A stretch of DNA of 9,125 bases from an uncultured Emergencia sp. (GTDB lineage: Bacteria > Bacillota > Clostridia > Peptostreptococcales > Anaerovoracaceae): assembly GCA_937997955.1 (NCBI GenBank), contig CALLDR010000144.1, positions 1 through 9,125 of the forward strand, in the 5' to 3' direction. Below are positions 1 through 6,197 of the stretch, piece by piece. The notes under the pieces are model-generated. The model saw only the letters and a list, made by a program, of their open reading frames with translations, had not been told where the DNA came from and ran no database searches. Positions within the stretch are counted from its first letter, which is position 1, and every line of letters begins with the position of its first letter. The translations under genes were made by a program, and so were the position numbers.

Positions 1-4
1 CAGT

Positions 5-18
5 GTCATCGCGCTGAC
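5..18. promoter_or_regulatory. Imperfect 14-bp palindrome, possible operator
   Basis: GTCA-T-CGCG-C-TGAC is symmetric at 12 of 14 positions. It lies just downstream of the -10 box of the leftward promoter at 29-57, roughly where that transcript would begin, so a bound repressor there could block initiation. The gene it would control is outside the window. Only the symmetry and position support this; no regulator family is recognised. Confidence 0.35.
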
Positions 19-28
19 GACAGATTTA

Positions 29-57
29 ATTATAGTATATTGATGGGCAATTGTCAA
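29..57 (-). promoter_or_regulatory. Consensus housekeeping promoter reading leftward out of the window
   Basis: On the minus strand there is a perfect TTGACA -35 (plus-strand 52-57), a 17-bp spacer and a perfect TATAAT -10 (plus-strand 29-34). This is the ideal vegetative sigma factor promoter. It drives a gene beyond the left edge, divergent from the YjiH-type gene at 301. Transcription should start near position 22, inside or next to the palindrome at 5-18. Confidence 0.8.
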
Positions 58-219
58 GAACTTTTTAAAAGAATTTCGCCTGAAAGCCGGAAGTGGCAAG
101 ACGAAGAGGAAAAACAGCGGAACCGCGGAAGAGACTTGCAAAAATGAATCTTTTGAATATTGCGATTTAAAATATATATAAATTTAAACACATAAAAAAA
201 CATTAATTGTAAATTTTCG
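58..219. other. AT-rich non-coding intergenic stretch
   Basis: No plausible gene is seen on either strand. The stretch becomes very AT-rich from about 140 onward. It contains a short self-complementary GCGGAACCGC (117-126) of unknown meaning. Two AAACA motifs start 12 bp apart (186 and 198), which faintly echoes the 12-bp repeats at 1797-1839, but in such AT-rich DNA this may be chance. A weak promoter-like pair, TTGAAT (153-158) and TATATA (175-180), is also visible. Confidence 0.5.
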
Positions 220-231
220 GAAACATGTTTC
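220..231. promoter_or_regulatory. Perfect 12-bp palindrome, candidate operator for the YjiH-type gene
   Basis: GAAACATGTTTC is a perfect inverted repeat ending 7 bp before the -35-like TTGACT at 239. A second small perfect palindrome, AGATATCT (232-239), follows immediately and touches the -35. The position suits a dimeric regulator acting at the promoter of the gene at 301. The regulator is not identified. Confidence 0.4.
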
Positions 232-238
232 AGATATC

Positions 239-266
239 TTGACTTATTTATATATATTATGATAAA
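239..266 (+). promoter_or_regulatory. Probable promoter of the YjiH-type gene
   Basis: TTGACT (239-244) matches the -35 consensus at 5 of 6 bases. The -10 is uncertain: GATAAA (261-266) at 16-bp spacing is the best placed, while TATGAT (258-263) is a better match but only 13 bp away. The surroundings are extremely AT-rich. A weak -10 beside a palindrome suggests that transcription may be regulated. Confidence 0.45.
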
Positions 267-300
267 GTAGAAGGGTAGGATTATATGAAAGGAGTACATT

Positions 301-1668
301 ATGGAAAAGAAAAATGGTAACTTGATGGCAAAATTTCTAATACCGTCCATCATTGGCATCCTGCTGTTCATGATCCCTGTGAAATATAACGGGGACTGGA
401 CGATCTGCGTTAAGATCATCGCCGATATTATCGGAGGCGCCCTGTCCGGCATACTGCCGGTCCTGTGCGTTTTGATTCTGACCGTATCTGCGGTCATGTC
501 CATCGCGGCTTTGATCGTTCCGAATTATTTTGAAAAACATCAGATTCTGAAGGACACCTTTGCTACGACGCCGATCTGGGTCTTGATCCGCGTGATCGGA
601 GCGGTGTTTGTCTGGCTGACTTACCTGGGTATAGACGCCGGAGAGGAAGACACTGGTTTGATTCACATGATCACAGAAGGCGGAGCGGGCGGATTCGTTC
701 TTGGTGACCTTCTGACTGTTTTGGTCATTATCTTCATTATCGCTGCGATGCTGCTGCCTCTGCTCCTGGACTTCGGTCTGCTGGAGTTTGTCGGGGCCCT
801 CTTAACAAAGGTTATGCGCCCGCTGTTTAAGATTCCTGGCCGTGCGGCGGTCGACTGTTTCACTTCCTGGATCGGCGACGGTACGCTGGGCGTTATGCTG
901 ACCTGCAACCAGTACGAGGGCGGATATTACTCCGCGAGAGAGGCTTCCGTCATCGCGACTACCTTCTCTGCTGTTTCCATCACCTTCAGTATCGTGGTGC
1001 TGGCGCAGGTGGACCTGATGGAGTATTTTGGCGTATACTATCTGATGATCTGCCTGGTCGGTGTTGCCTGCGCGATCATCGTGCCTCGTATCCCGCCTCT
1101 TTCCCTGAAGAAGGACGAATATCTGGTGGAAGGAAGAGCGATGCCGGAGGAGATTCCGTCTCAGTACAAGAATTCCAGAGAATACGGTCTGGATCTGGCG
1201 CTGAAGAGAGTACAGGAACACAAGGGCATCAAAGAATTCTTTGAAAACGGCCTGAAAAACGCTGTCGGCATGTGGTTCGGCGTACTGCCTACGGTTATGG
1301 CGATCGGAACCATCGCCCTGCTGCTGGCCAATAATACGCCGGTCTTTGAATATCTGGGCAAGCCGTTCCTGCCGCTGCTGGAGCTGCTGCAGGTTCCGGA
1401 AGCTGTTGAAGCGTCCAAGACCATGGTTGTCGGATTTACGGACATGTTCACGCCGTCCATTCTGGCCGCTGAGAGCATCGCGAGCCCGATGACGAGATTC
1501 ATCGTCGCTTCCGTATCCGTTACACAGCTGATCTATCTGTCCGAAGTTGGCGGTCTGATCCTCGGTTCCAAGCTGCCGGTCAAATTCTGGGAACTGCTGG
1601 TTCTGTTCCTGGAAAGAACCATTATCAGCTTGGTCATCGTTTGCCCGCTGGCACATTTGATCTTTTAG
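301..1668 (+). CDS. YjiH-family multi-pass membrane protein (nucleoside-recognition/GATE domain), putative transporter
   Basis: This 455-residue, highly hydrophobic inner-membrane protein has about ten predicted membrane segments, for example around residues 12-27, 46-72, 92-110, 132-158, 215-236, 243-262, 324-343 and 433-452. The stretch at residues 179-230 (PGRAAVDCFTSWIGDG, then a TxNQYEGGYYSAREA-type segment and ATTFSAVS) is the hallmark I recognise from YjiH proteins. A charged cytoplasmic-type region at about 268-318 divides two halves that may both be GATE-like. The start is firm: AAAGGAG lies 6 nt before ATG. The gene has its own promoter and terminator, so it is transcribed separately from the downstream operon. 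In E. coli, yjiG-yjiH sit next to the isoaspartyl dipeptidase gene iadA; here amidohydrolases also lie nearby, which suggests transport of their substrate or product. The transported compound is unknown. Confidence 0.85.
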   Translation: MEKKNGNLMAKFLIPSIIGILLFMIPVKYNGDWTICVKIIADIIGGALSGILPVLCVLILTVSAVMSIAALIVPNYFEKHQILKDTFATTPIWVLIRVIGAVFVWLTYLGIDAGEEDTGLIHMITEGGAGGFVLGDLLTVLVIIFIIAAMLLPLLLDFGLLEFVGALLTKVMRPLFKIPGRAAVDCFTSWIGDGTLGVMLTCNQYEGGYYSAREASVIATTFSAVSITFSIVVLAQVDLMEYFGVYYLMICLVGVACAIIVPRIPPLSLKKDEYLVEGRAMPEEIPSQYKNSREYGLDLALKRVQEHKGIKEFFENGLKNAVGMWFGVLPTVMAIGTIALLLANNTPVFEYLGKPFLPLLELLQVPEAVEASKTMVVGFTDMFTPSILAAESIASPMTRFIVASVSVTQLIYLSEVGGLILGSKLPVKFWELLVLFLERTIISLVIVCPLAHLIF

Positions 1669-1719
1669 TACATAGCATCATACAGACAGAACTGTATCAA
1701 AAAATAGGATAAGACTATG

Positions 1720-1764
1720 AAAAAACGTGTGATCCCGGTATAGCCGCAGGTCACACGTTTTTTT
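1720..1764. terminator. Intrinsic terminator after the YjiH-type gene, possibly bidirectional
   Basis: CGTGTGA (1726-1732) pairs exactly with TCACACG (1751-1757). The stem is extended by an A-run (1720-1725) against a T-run (1758-1764), and the loop can form an inner CGG/CCG helix (1736-1738 with 1744-1746). The T-run on the + strand makes a classic factor-independent terminator 51 nt after the stop codon. The matching A-run means it could also work on the other strand. It separates gene 1 from the operon starting at 1909. Confidence 0.85.
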
Positions 1765-1796
1765 GATTTCTTCGGGCAGAAACAGTATTTTTGCAG

Positions 1797-1839
1797 GATA
1801 AACGGGGAGTAAAACAAAGCGTAAAACAGGAGGTAAAAC
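1797..1839 (+). repeat. Phased 12-bp-period direct heptamer repeats, candidate activator-binding array
   Basis: Three perfect GTAAAAC heptamers start at 1809, 1821 and 1833, exactly 12 bp apart, with unrelated spacers. A fourth copy, GATAAAC (5 of 7), sits in the same phase at 1797. The last heptamer ends 10 bp before a perfect TATAAT. Established knowledge: SARP/BTAD regulators bind heptameric direct repeats spaced about one helical turn apart, with the last repeat about 8 bp before the -10, in place of a good -35. A regulator of that family is encoded at the end of this operon, so autoregulation is the natural inference. The period here is 12 rather than the usual 11 bp. Confidence 0.7.
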
Positions 1840-1849
1840 CGGCGATATA

Positions 1850-1855
1850 TATAAT
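1850..1855 (+). promoter_or_regulatory. -10 box of an activator-dependent operon promoter
   Basis: A perfect TATAAT is present, but the hexamer 17 bp upstream (CAGGAG, 1827-1832) bears no likeness to TTGACA and lies within the heptamer array. That pattern fits a promoter needing an activator. The transcript would begin near 1862 and carry a leader of about 47 nt before the antiporter start codon. Confidence 0.6.
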
Positions 1856-1868
1856 GTAGAAAAAAGAA

Positions 1869-1908
1869 AGGAGAAGGCTGGCCCGAAAGGGCACAGCTCA
1901 CAAGGAAA
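1869..1908 (+). promoter_or_regulatory. Structured leader: Shine-Dalgarno followed by a GNRA hairpin
   Basis: A good AGGAG (1869-1873) lies 35 nt before the ATG at 1909, too far for normal initiation. Between them is a hairpin: GCTGGCCC (1877-1884) pairs with GGGC and CAGC (1889-1892 and 1894-1897) with one bulged A (1893), closed by a GAAA tetraloop. Folding removes 21 nt and leaves about 14 nt from AGGAG to the start. A second AAGGA (1902-1906) is only 2 nt from the ATG, too close to work well. The hairpin may therefore help set translation of the operon's first gene. Confidence 0.4.
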
Positions 1909-3336
1909 ATGAAAGAACAATCAATGAAGAAACCATCTTTTGTTACTTCCTTTGCAATTATCGCGTTTATGTTTTTGGTTATTATCGCGCAGCTGGCAAC
2001 GGGAAACTCGCCGGAGATACATATCACTCTGGTCTTTGCCATCACCTTCGCGGTCATCGTTCTGATGGCGACGGGGATGAAGTGGAAGAGGATCGAGGAG
2101 GGCATCCTCCACGGCTGCAAGATCGCTACCGTGCCGATGATGATTCTCATGTTTATCGGCATGTTGATTCCTATGCTGATCGCCTGCGGCACCATTCCGG
2201 CGCTGATCTACTACGGCCTGAAGATCATCAGCCCATCTATCTTTCTGGTTACGGCAGCTCTGGTCTGTTCCGTATCCTCTATCTGTATCGGTTCCAGCTG
2301 GACTACGGCGGGCACCTTTGGCGTAGCGTTTATGGGCATCAGCGCAGGACTGGGCATTCCGCCGGCCATTACGGCAGGAGCTGTTGTATCCGGTTCCATT
2401 CTGGGCGATAAGCTGTCGCCGCTGTCCGACTCGACAAATCTGGCCGCAGGCGTCTGTGAGGCGAACCTGTTTGATCACATCAAGGCCATGCTGTATACCA
2501 CGATTCCAGCCTATATCATCACTTTGATTCTGTACGGCATCATCGGAAGCAGATACAGCGCGGATTCCATTCAGATGGACTCCGTCAACGAAATCCTGTC
2601 CGCCATCGACGCCAACTTTGAGATCGACGCGCTTCACGTAATCATCAGTCTGCTGCCGCTGATCTTCATCATCGTTCTGGCGGCCAAACAGGTCAGCGCT
2701 TTGGCGACTATGGTAGCAGGAAGCATTTTCGCCATGATACTGGCTATGATCACTCAGGGATATAATATCATCGACCTGATGTCCTATATGAACTACGGAT
2801 ACTCCATTGAAACCGGTTCGGACATCGTGGATTCCCTGATGAACAGAGGCGGCATCCAGTCCATGATGTGGACCCTTTCTCTGGGATATCTGGGCCTGAG
2901 CTACGGAGGTATTTTGGAAAAATGCGGCGTTCTGGAAGCGCTTCTGGAGAAGATGGAGGGATTGACGCGCACGCCGAGAGGACTGGTCATCACGCATAAT
3001 ATTACGTCAGTCTTTGTCAACTTTGTTTCTGCCTCCCAATATGTAGCGATTATCATCCCGGGAAGAATGTATCTGCCGGCTTATGAAAAGCTGGGCCTGC
3101 AGCATCGTCTGGCGTCCCGGACCTGTGAGGATTCCGGAACCGTAACCTCTCCGCTGGTTCCATGGGGACTATGCGGCGTGTTCTATCTGGGCGCCCTGGG
3201 CGTAGACGCGTGGCACTACATTCCATACGCATTCCTGTGCTATCTGACGCCGTTGGTGGCAATTCTGTTCTCATCCTTCAAACTGTTCCTGTGGACCGAT
3301 GATAAGCGCGAAGGAGACGCCGGAAAAGAGGCATAA
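1909..3336 (+). CDS. NhaC-family Na+/H+ antiporter, possibly Na+/organic-acid exchange like MleN
   Basis: This 475-residue polytopic inner-membrane protein would exchange Na+ for H+, or Na+ plus an organic acid for H+. Family signatures are GSSWTTAGTFG (128-138), the polar GDKLSPLSDSTNLA stretch (166-179) and EDSGTVTSPLVPWG (407-420), all within the expected run of hydrophobic segments. The length is close to Bacillus MleN, the malate-2H+/Na+-lactate antiporter of the same family, so a substrate other than plain Na+ is possible. It is the first gene of the operon, with the next starting 1 nt after its stop. The start is uncertain: ATG 1909 has AAGGA too close, and in-frame ATG 1924 (470 residues) has none well placed; I keep 1909 because the leader hairpin brings an AGGAG nearer to it. 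The ionic substrate is inferred from family only. Confidence 0.85.
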   Translation: MKEQSMKKPSFVTSFAIIAFMFLVIIAQLATGNSPEIHITLVFAITFAVIVLMATGMKWKRIEEGILHGCKIATVPMMILMFIGMLIPMLIACGTIPALIYYGLKIISPSIFLVTAALVCSVSSICIGSSWTTAGTFGVAFMGISAGLGIPPAITAGAVVSGSILGDKLSPLSDSTNLAAGVCEANLFDHIKAMLYTTIPAYIITLILYGIIGSRYSADSIQMDSVNEILSAIDANFEIDALHVIISLLPLIFIIVLAAKQVSALATMVAGSIFAMILAMITQGYNIIDLMSYMNYGYSIETGSDIVDSLMNRGGIQSMMWTLSLGYLGLSYGGILEKCGVLEALLEKMEGLTRTPRGLVITHNITSVFVNFVSASQYVAIIIPGRMYLPAYEKLGLQHRLASRTCEDSGTVTSPLVPWGLCGVFYLGALGVDAWHYIPYAFLCYLTPLVAILFSSFKLFLWTDDKREGDAGKEA

Positions 3337-3337
3337 T

Positions 3338-4516
3338 ATGCGTGAAGAAGTGATAAGCCTCTTACGGGAGCTGGTTTCTGTCCCCAGTCCGTATTTTGAG
3401 GAAGAACAGATTATGGATTTTGCCTGCGAATGGTTCCGGCAGCGGCAGATACCGGTGAAGGTTCACCAGTACCACGAGAGCAAAGTGACTGGCTTTCGCG
3501 GAAAGAATCTGCTGGTGGATGTGGACGGCGGGCAGGCTGGCCCGACGATCCACCTGAACGGGCATTTGGATACCGTAAAGCTCTGTGAAGGCTGGAGCAA
3601 AGACCCTGGCGGCGAACTGATCGGAGAACGGTTCTATGGCGCTGGCGCCCTGGATATGAAATCCGGGTGCGCCGCGGCCATGGCGGCTGCAGGCAGATTT
3701 TTAGGGCGGCATCAAAGCTTTCGCGGACGGCTGATTCTGTCTCTTGTATCGGTGGAAGAAGGGCCTTACGGCATGGGCACCAACGCTTTGATCGAGGATG
3801 GGCTACTTCCAAAGATTGACTATTCGATCATTACAGAACCGAGCGCCGGGTTTACGGGAGCGCCGTTTCCGACCATGTGCCTCGGCGCGCGGGGAGGATA
3901 CGGTTTGGATGTTGAATTCTTCGGCAAAGCGGCCCATGCCGCGGATCCTTCTAAAGGCGTCAGCGCCGCGCTGGACGCGGCGCGCTTTGTGGCGGCGCTG
4001 GAAGATGTGGCGTACACGGAGGACGAAAAGCTTGGCCGGGGCGCGGCGTGCGTAGTTGCCATGAACTGTGACGGCGGCGCCTGCAGTGTACCGGACCGGG
4101 CCTCAGTGAAGCTTTTCTGGCATATCGTCAGAGGCGAGTCTCCAGAAACCATTGAGCGGGAAATCGTCAAAGCCATGGAGAGGGCTTCCGTCCGGTGCAG
4201 ATATGAGATTCACTTTCGCCAGGCCCCATCGGAGGGATCAAAGGGTTTCATGCCTTATGTCACAGAGGGGAAGGACGCCTTTACAGCCAGCTTTGAGGAA
4301 GCGGTAAGAGCAGTGACAGGAAAGGATCCCTCTGTATCGTATTTTCAGAGCATAGGCGATTTCAACTATCTGGGCACCAGAGTGAACGCGCCGGCTTTGA
4401 TCTTTGGCGCGGACGGAGCGCATTATCACAGCGCTGATGAGTACGTTTTGCTGGATACTGTCGTTCAGACCGCGGAGATCCTGTATCAGTTCTTGGTGCG
4501 GACAATGATAAAATAG
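3338..4516 (+). CDS. M20-family metallohydrolase (ArgE/DapE/CPG2-like deacylase or peptidase)
   Basis: This 392-residue cytoplasmic enzyme, expected to use two Zn ions, would cleave an amide bond in an N-acyl amino acid or small peptide. The M20 motifs appear in order: GHLDTV with H76 and D78, GALDMKSG with the bridging D106, VEEG with catalytic/metal E140-E141, ITEPS with metal E167, the dimerisation-domain FGKAAHAADPSKG with H200, and C-terminal AHYHSADE with metal H364. The length is normal and all key residues are present. An ATG at 3299 would overlap the antiporter by 38 nt; I chose 3338 because AGAGG lies 6 nt upstream and the antiporter's TAA ends 1 nt before it (TAATATG), typical of translational coupling. 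The substrate is not predictable; deacetylase, desuccinylase or carboxypeptidase activity are all open. Confidence 0.9.
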   Translation: MREEVISLLRELVSVPSPYFEEEQIMDFACEWFRQRQIPVKVHQYHESKVTGFRGKNLLVDVDGGQAGPTIHLNGHLDTVKLCEGWSKDPGGELIGERFYGAGALDMKSGCAAAMAAAGRFLGRHQSFRGRLILSLVSVEEGPYGMGTNALIEDGLLPKIDYSIITEPSAGFTGAPFPTMCLGARGGYGLDVEFFGKAAHAADPSKGVSAALDAARFVAALEDVAYTEDEKLGRGAACVVAMNCDGGACSVPDRASVKLFWHIVRGESPETIEREIVKAMERASVRCRYEIHFRQAPSEGSKGFMPYVTEGKDAFTASFEEAVRAVTGKDPSVSYFQSIGDFNYLGTRVNAPALIFGADGAHYHSADEYVLLDTVVQTAEILYQFLVRTMIK

Positions 4517-4528
4517 GGAGGAATACTT

Positions 4529-6178
4529 GTGGACACAGACAAACTGGATACGCTGCTTTATAACGGCAGAATTTATACCATGGAAAGGGAAGACGATGTG
4601 GCTGAAGCGGTCGGCATGCGGGACGGGAAGATCGCCTTTGTGGGCAGCAATGAAGACGCGGCGAAACTGGGCAGCCGGATTCGCTTTGATCTTCAGGGAG
4701 CGACGGTGATCCCCGGCATGTCGGATTCCCATATGCACATGTACGCGTACTGCCAAAACCAGACCCTTGTCAATCTGGAACATGCGGAGAGCATCGACGA
4801 TCTATGCGCCATGATGGCTGAGAAGGCCGGGCAGGTTCCCGCCGGAACCTGGGTAAAAGGCGTCAATTTCGACCAGAATAAATTCAGAGAAAAGAAAATG
4901 CCGGACCGCCGCGACCTGGACCGGATCAGCACAGCGCATCCCATTCTGATCCGCAGGTGCTGCCTTCATACGGTTGTGGTCAACAGCAAGGCTCTGGAGG
5001 TGGCAGGCATCGACAAGGACTATCAGTCGCCGGCCAGCGGCATCGTGGAAAAGGACAGAGAGGGCCAGCCTAATGGCGTCCTCAGAGAACAAGCGACCAA
5101 AATTTACGATTATATTATTCCTGATCCGCTGTCTGACTCCAAGACCAAAGACGAAGTCTTCCAGCGCGTGCTGCAGGACATGCACAAAAAGGGAATTACC
5201 TCCATACATACGTACTCTGCTAAAATCTGGAACTATGTGGAAGATATCTCGTATTACAGAAGATTGGCCGAGGAGGGCAGGCTGGGCGTCCGGATCACAG
5301 TGTGTCTGGACGAGCTGTTTGAGCCGGAAAGGTTGACAGAGGAAGAACGGCATGACCCGAATCGTATCGTTCAGCAGGGCGCATACAAGCTGTTTACCGA
5401 CGGTTCTTTGGGCGCTCGCTCAGCTGCCCTGTTCCAGCCCTATGCTGATGAGCCGGACAATCGCGGGTTCATGACCTGCAGCCAGGAGGAACTGAACGAA
5501 AAGATTCTGACCGCCTATAGGATGGGACTGCAATCGGCCATTCACGCCATCGGAGACCGGGCACTGGACGCGACTTTGACTGCCATCGAAAACGCTGTTG
5601 AGACGCTGCGCGGAGAAGGCGTCAGCGACGAAGCGCTGGCCCAGCGGCTGCCATTTCGTATCATTCACGTCCAGATCGTCAATCCGGAGCTGATCAAAAG
5701 GATGAAGACTCTGCCGGTAGTGCTTGATATTCAGCCGATTTTCCTGGCTACGGACTGGACGTGGATCGAAGAACGCCTGGGAAAGGAGCGGCTCGAAGGG
5801 GCTTACGGGTGGAACACGCTGCAGAAGGAGGGGTTCATTCTGACCGGCGGATCAGACTGCCCGGTAGAAAGCTTTGATCCGATCCCAGGTATCTACGCGG
5901 CAGCCACGAGAAAGGGCATGGACGGCAGGCCGGAAGGGGGCTTCCAGCCGGAGGAGCGGCTTAGCCGCTTTGACGCGGCAGCTCTTTACACGAGAAATCC
6001 CCACTTCGCTACGGGGCAGCAGGACGTGCTGGGCCTGATCAAAGAAGGGTATTTCGCGGACCTGGCCATACTGGACAGAGACATCTTTGACGTAGAGGAA
6101 GACCAGCTGCTTCAGACAAAGGTTACTCACACCTTTATCGCGGGAAAACTGGTTCACGGAACCCTATCCCGGGAATAA
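4529..6178 (+). CDS. YtcJ-like metal-dependent amidohydrolase (amidohydrolase_3 family), intact active site
   Basis: This 549-residue cytoplasmic TIM-barrel hydrolase belongs to the amidohydrolase superfamily, near YtcJ and the N-substituted formamide deformylase NfdA. All expected metal ligands are visible: SDSHMH with H68 and H70 (strand 1), KLFTDGSLGARSA with the probably carbamylated K287 (strand 4), AIHAIGDRALD with H339 (strand 5), RIIHVQ with H380 (strand 6) and GGSDCPVE with D443 (strand 8). The composite beta domain is seen at the N-terminus (LLYNGRIYTME) and the C-terminus (ADLAILDRD, FIAGKLV). It starts at GTG, supported by AGGGAGG 7 nt upstream; it lies 12 nt after the M20 gene and 19 nt before its paralogue. 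The bond cleaved is presumably an amide, but the substrate is unknown. Confidence 0.9.
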   Translation: MDTDKLDTLLYNGRIYTMEREDDVAEAVGMRDGKIAFVGSNEDAAKLGSRIRFDLQGATVIPGMSDSHMHMYAYCQNQTLVNLEHAESIDDLCAMMAEKAGQVPAGTWVKGVNFDQNKFREKKMPDRRDLDRISTAHPILIRRCCLHTVVVNSKALEVAGIDKDYQSPASGIVEKDREGQPNGVLREQATKIYDYIIPDPLSDSKTKDEVFQRVLQDMHKKGITSIHTYSAKIWNYVEDISYYRRLAEEGRLGVRITVCLDELFEPERLTEEERHDPNRIVQQGAYKLFTDGSLGARSAALFQPYADEPDNRGFMTCSQEELNEKILTAYRMGLQSAIHAIGDRALDATLTAIENAVETLRGEGVSDEALAQRLPFRIIHVQIVNPELIKRMKTLPVVLDIQPIFLATDWTWIEERLGKERLEGAYGWNTLQKEGFILTGGSDCPVESFDPIPGIYAAATRKGMDGRPEGGFQPEERLSRFDAAALYTRNPHFATGQQDVLGLIKEGYFADLAILDRDIFDVEEDQLLQTKVTHTFIAGKLVHGTLSRE

Positions 6179-6197
6179 AAGATCGGGAGGAATGAAC

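Noticed and set aside
285..320. Eleven-codon upstream frame (M-K-G-V-H-Y-G-K-E-K-W) overlapping the YjiH start
   Set aside because: AGGA lies only 4 nt before its ATG and the main gene has a much better Shine-Dalgarno; its stop and content look coincidental.
802..1656. Long open frame (284 codons) on the minus strand inside the YjiH-type gene
   Set aside because: Its product is rich in Q, R, H and D with no recognisable domain, typical of the antisense of a hydrophobic gene with biased codons; the + strand gene has a clear family match and ribosome binding site.
1680..1697. Short inverted repeat ATACAG/CTGTAT after the YjiH stop codon
   Set aside because: The 6-bp AT-rich stem is weak and is not followed by a T-run; the strong terminator lies just downstream.
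1921..2997. 358-codon open frame on the minus strand opposite the antiporter gene
   Set aside because: Low-complexity, charged composition (R, D, H, Q) mirrors the transmembrane codons of the antiporter; no domain match.
3299..3337. Upstream in-frame ATG that would lengthen the M20 enzyme by 13 residues
   Set aside because: It overlaps the antiporter gene by 38 nt, has no good ribosome binding site, and adds residues not expected before the M20 domain; ATG 3338 has AGAGG 6 nt upstream.
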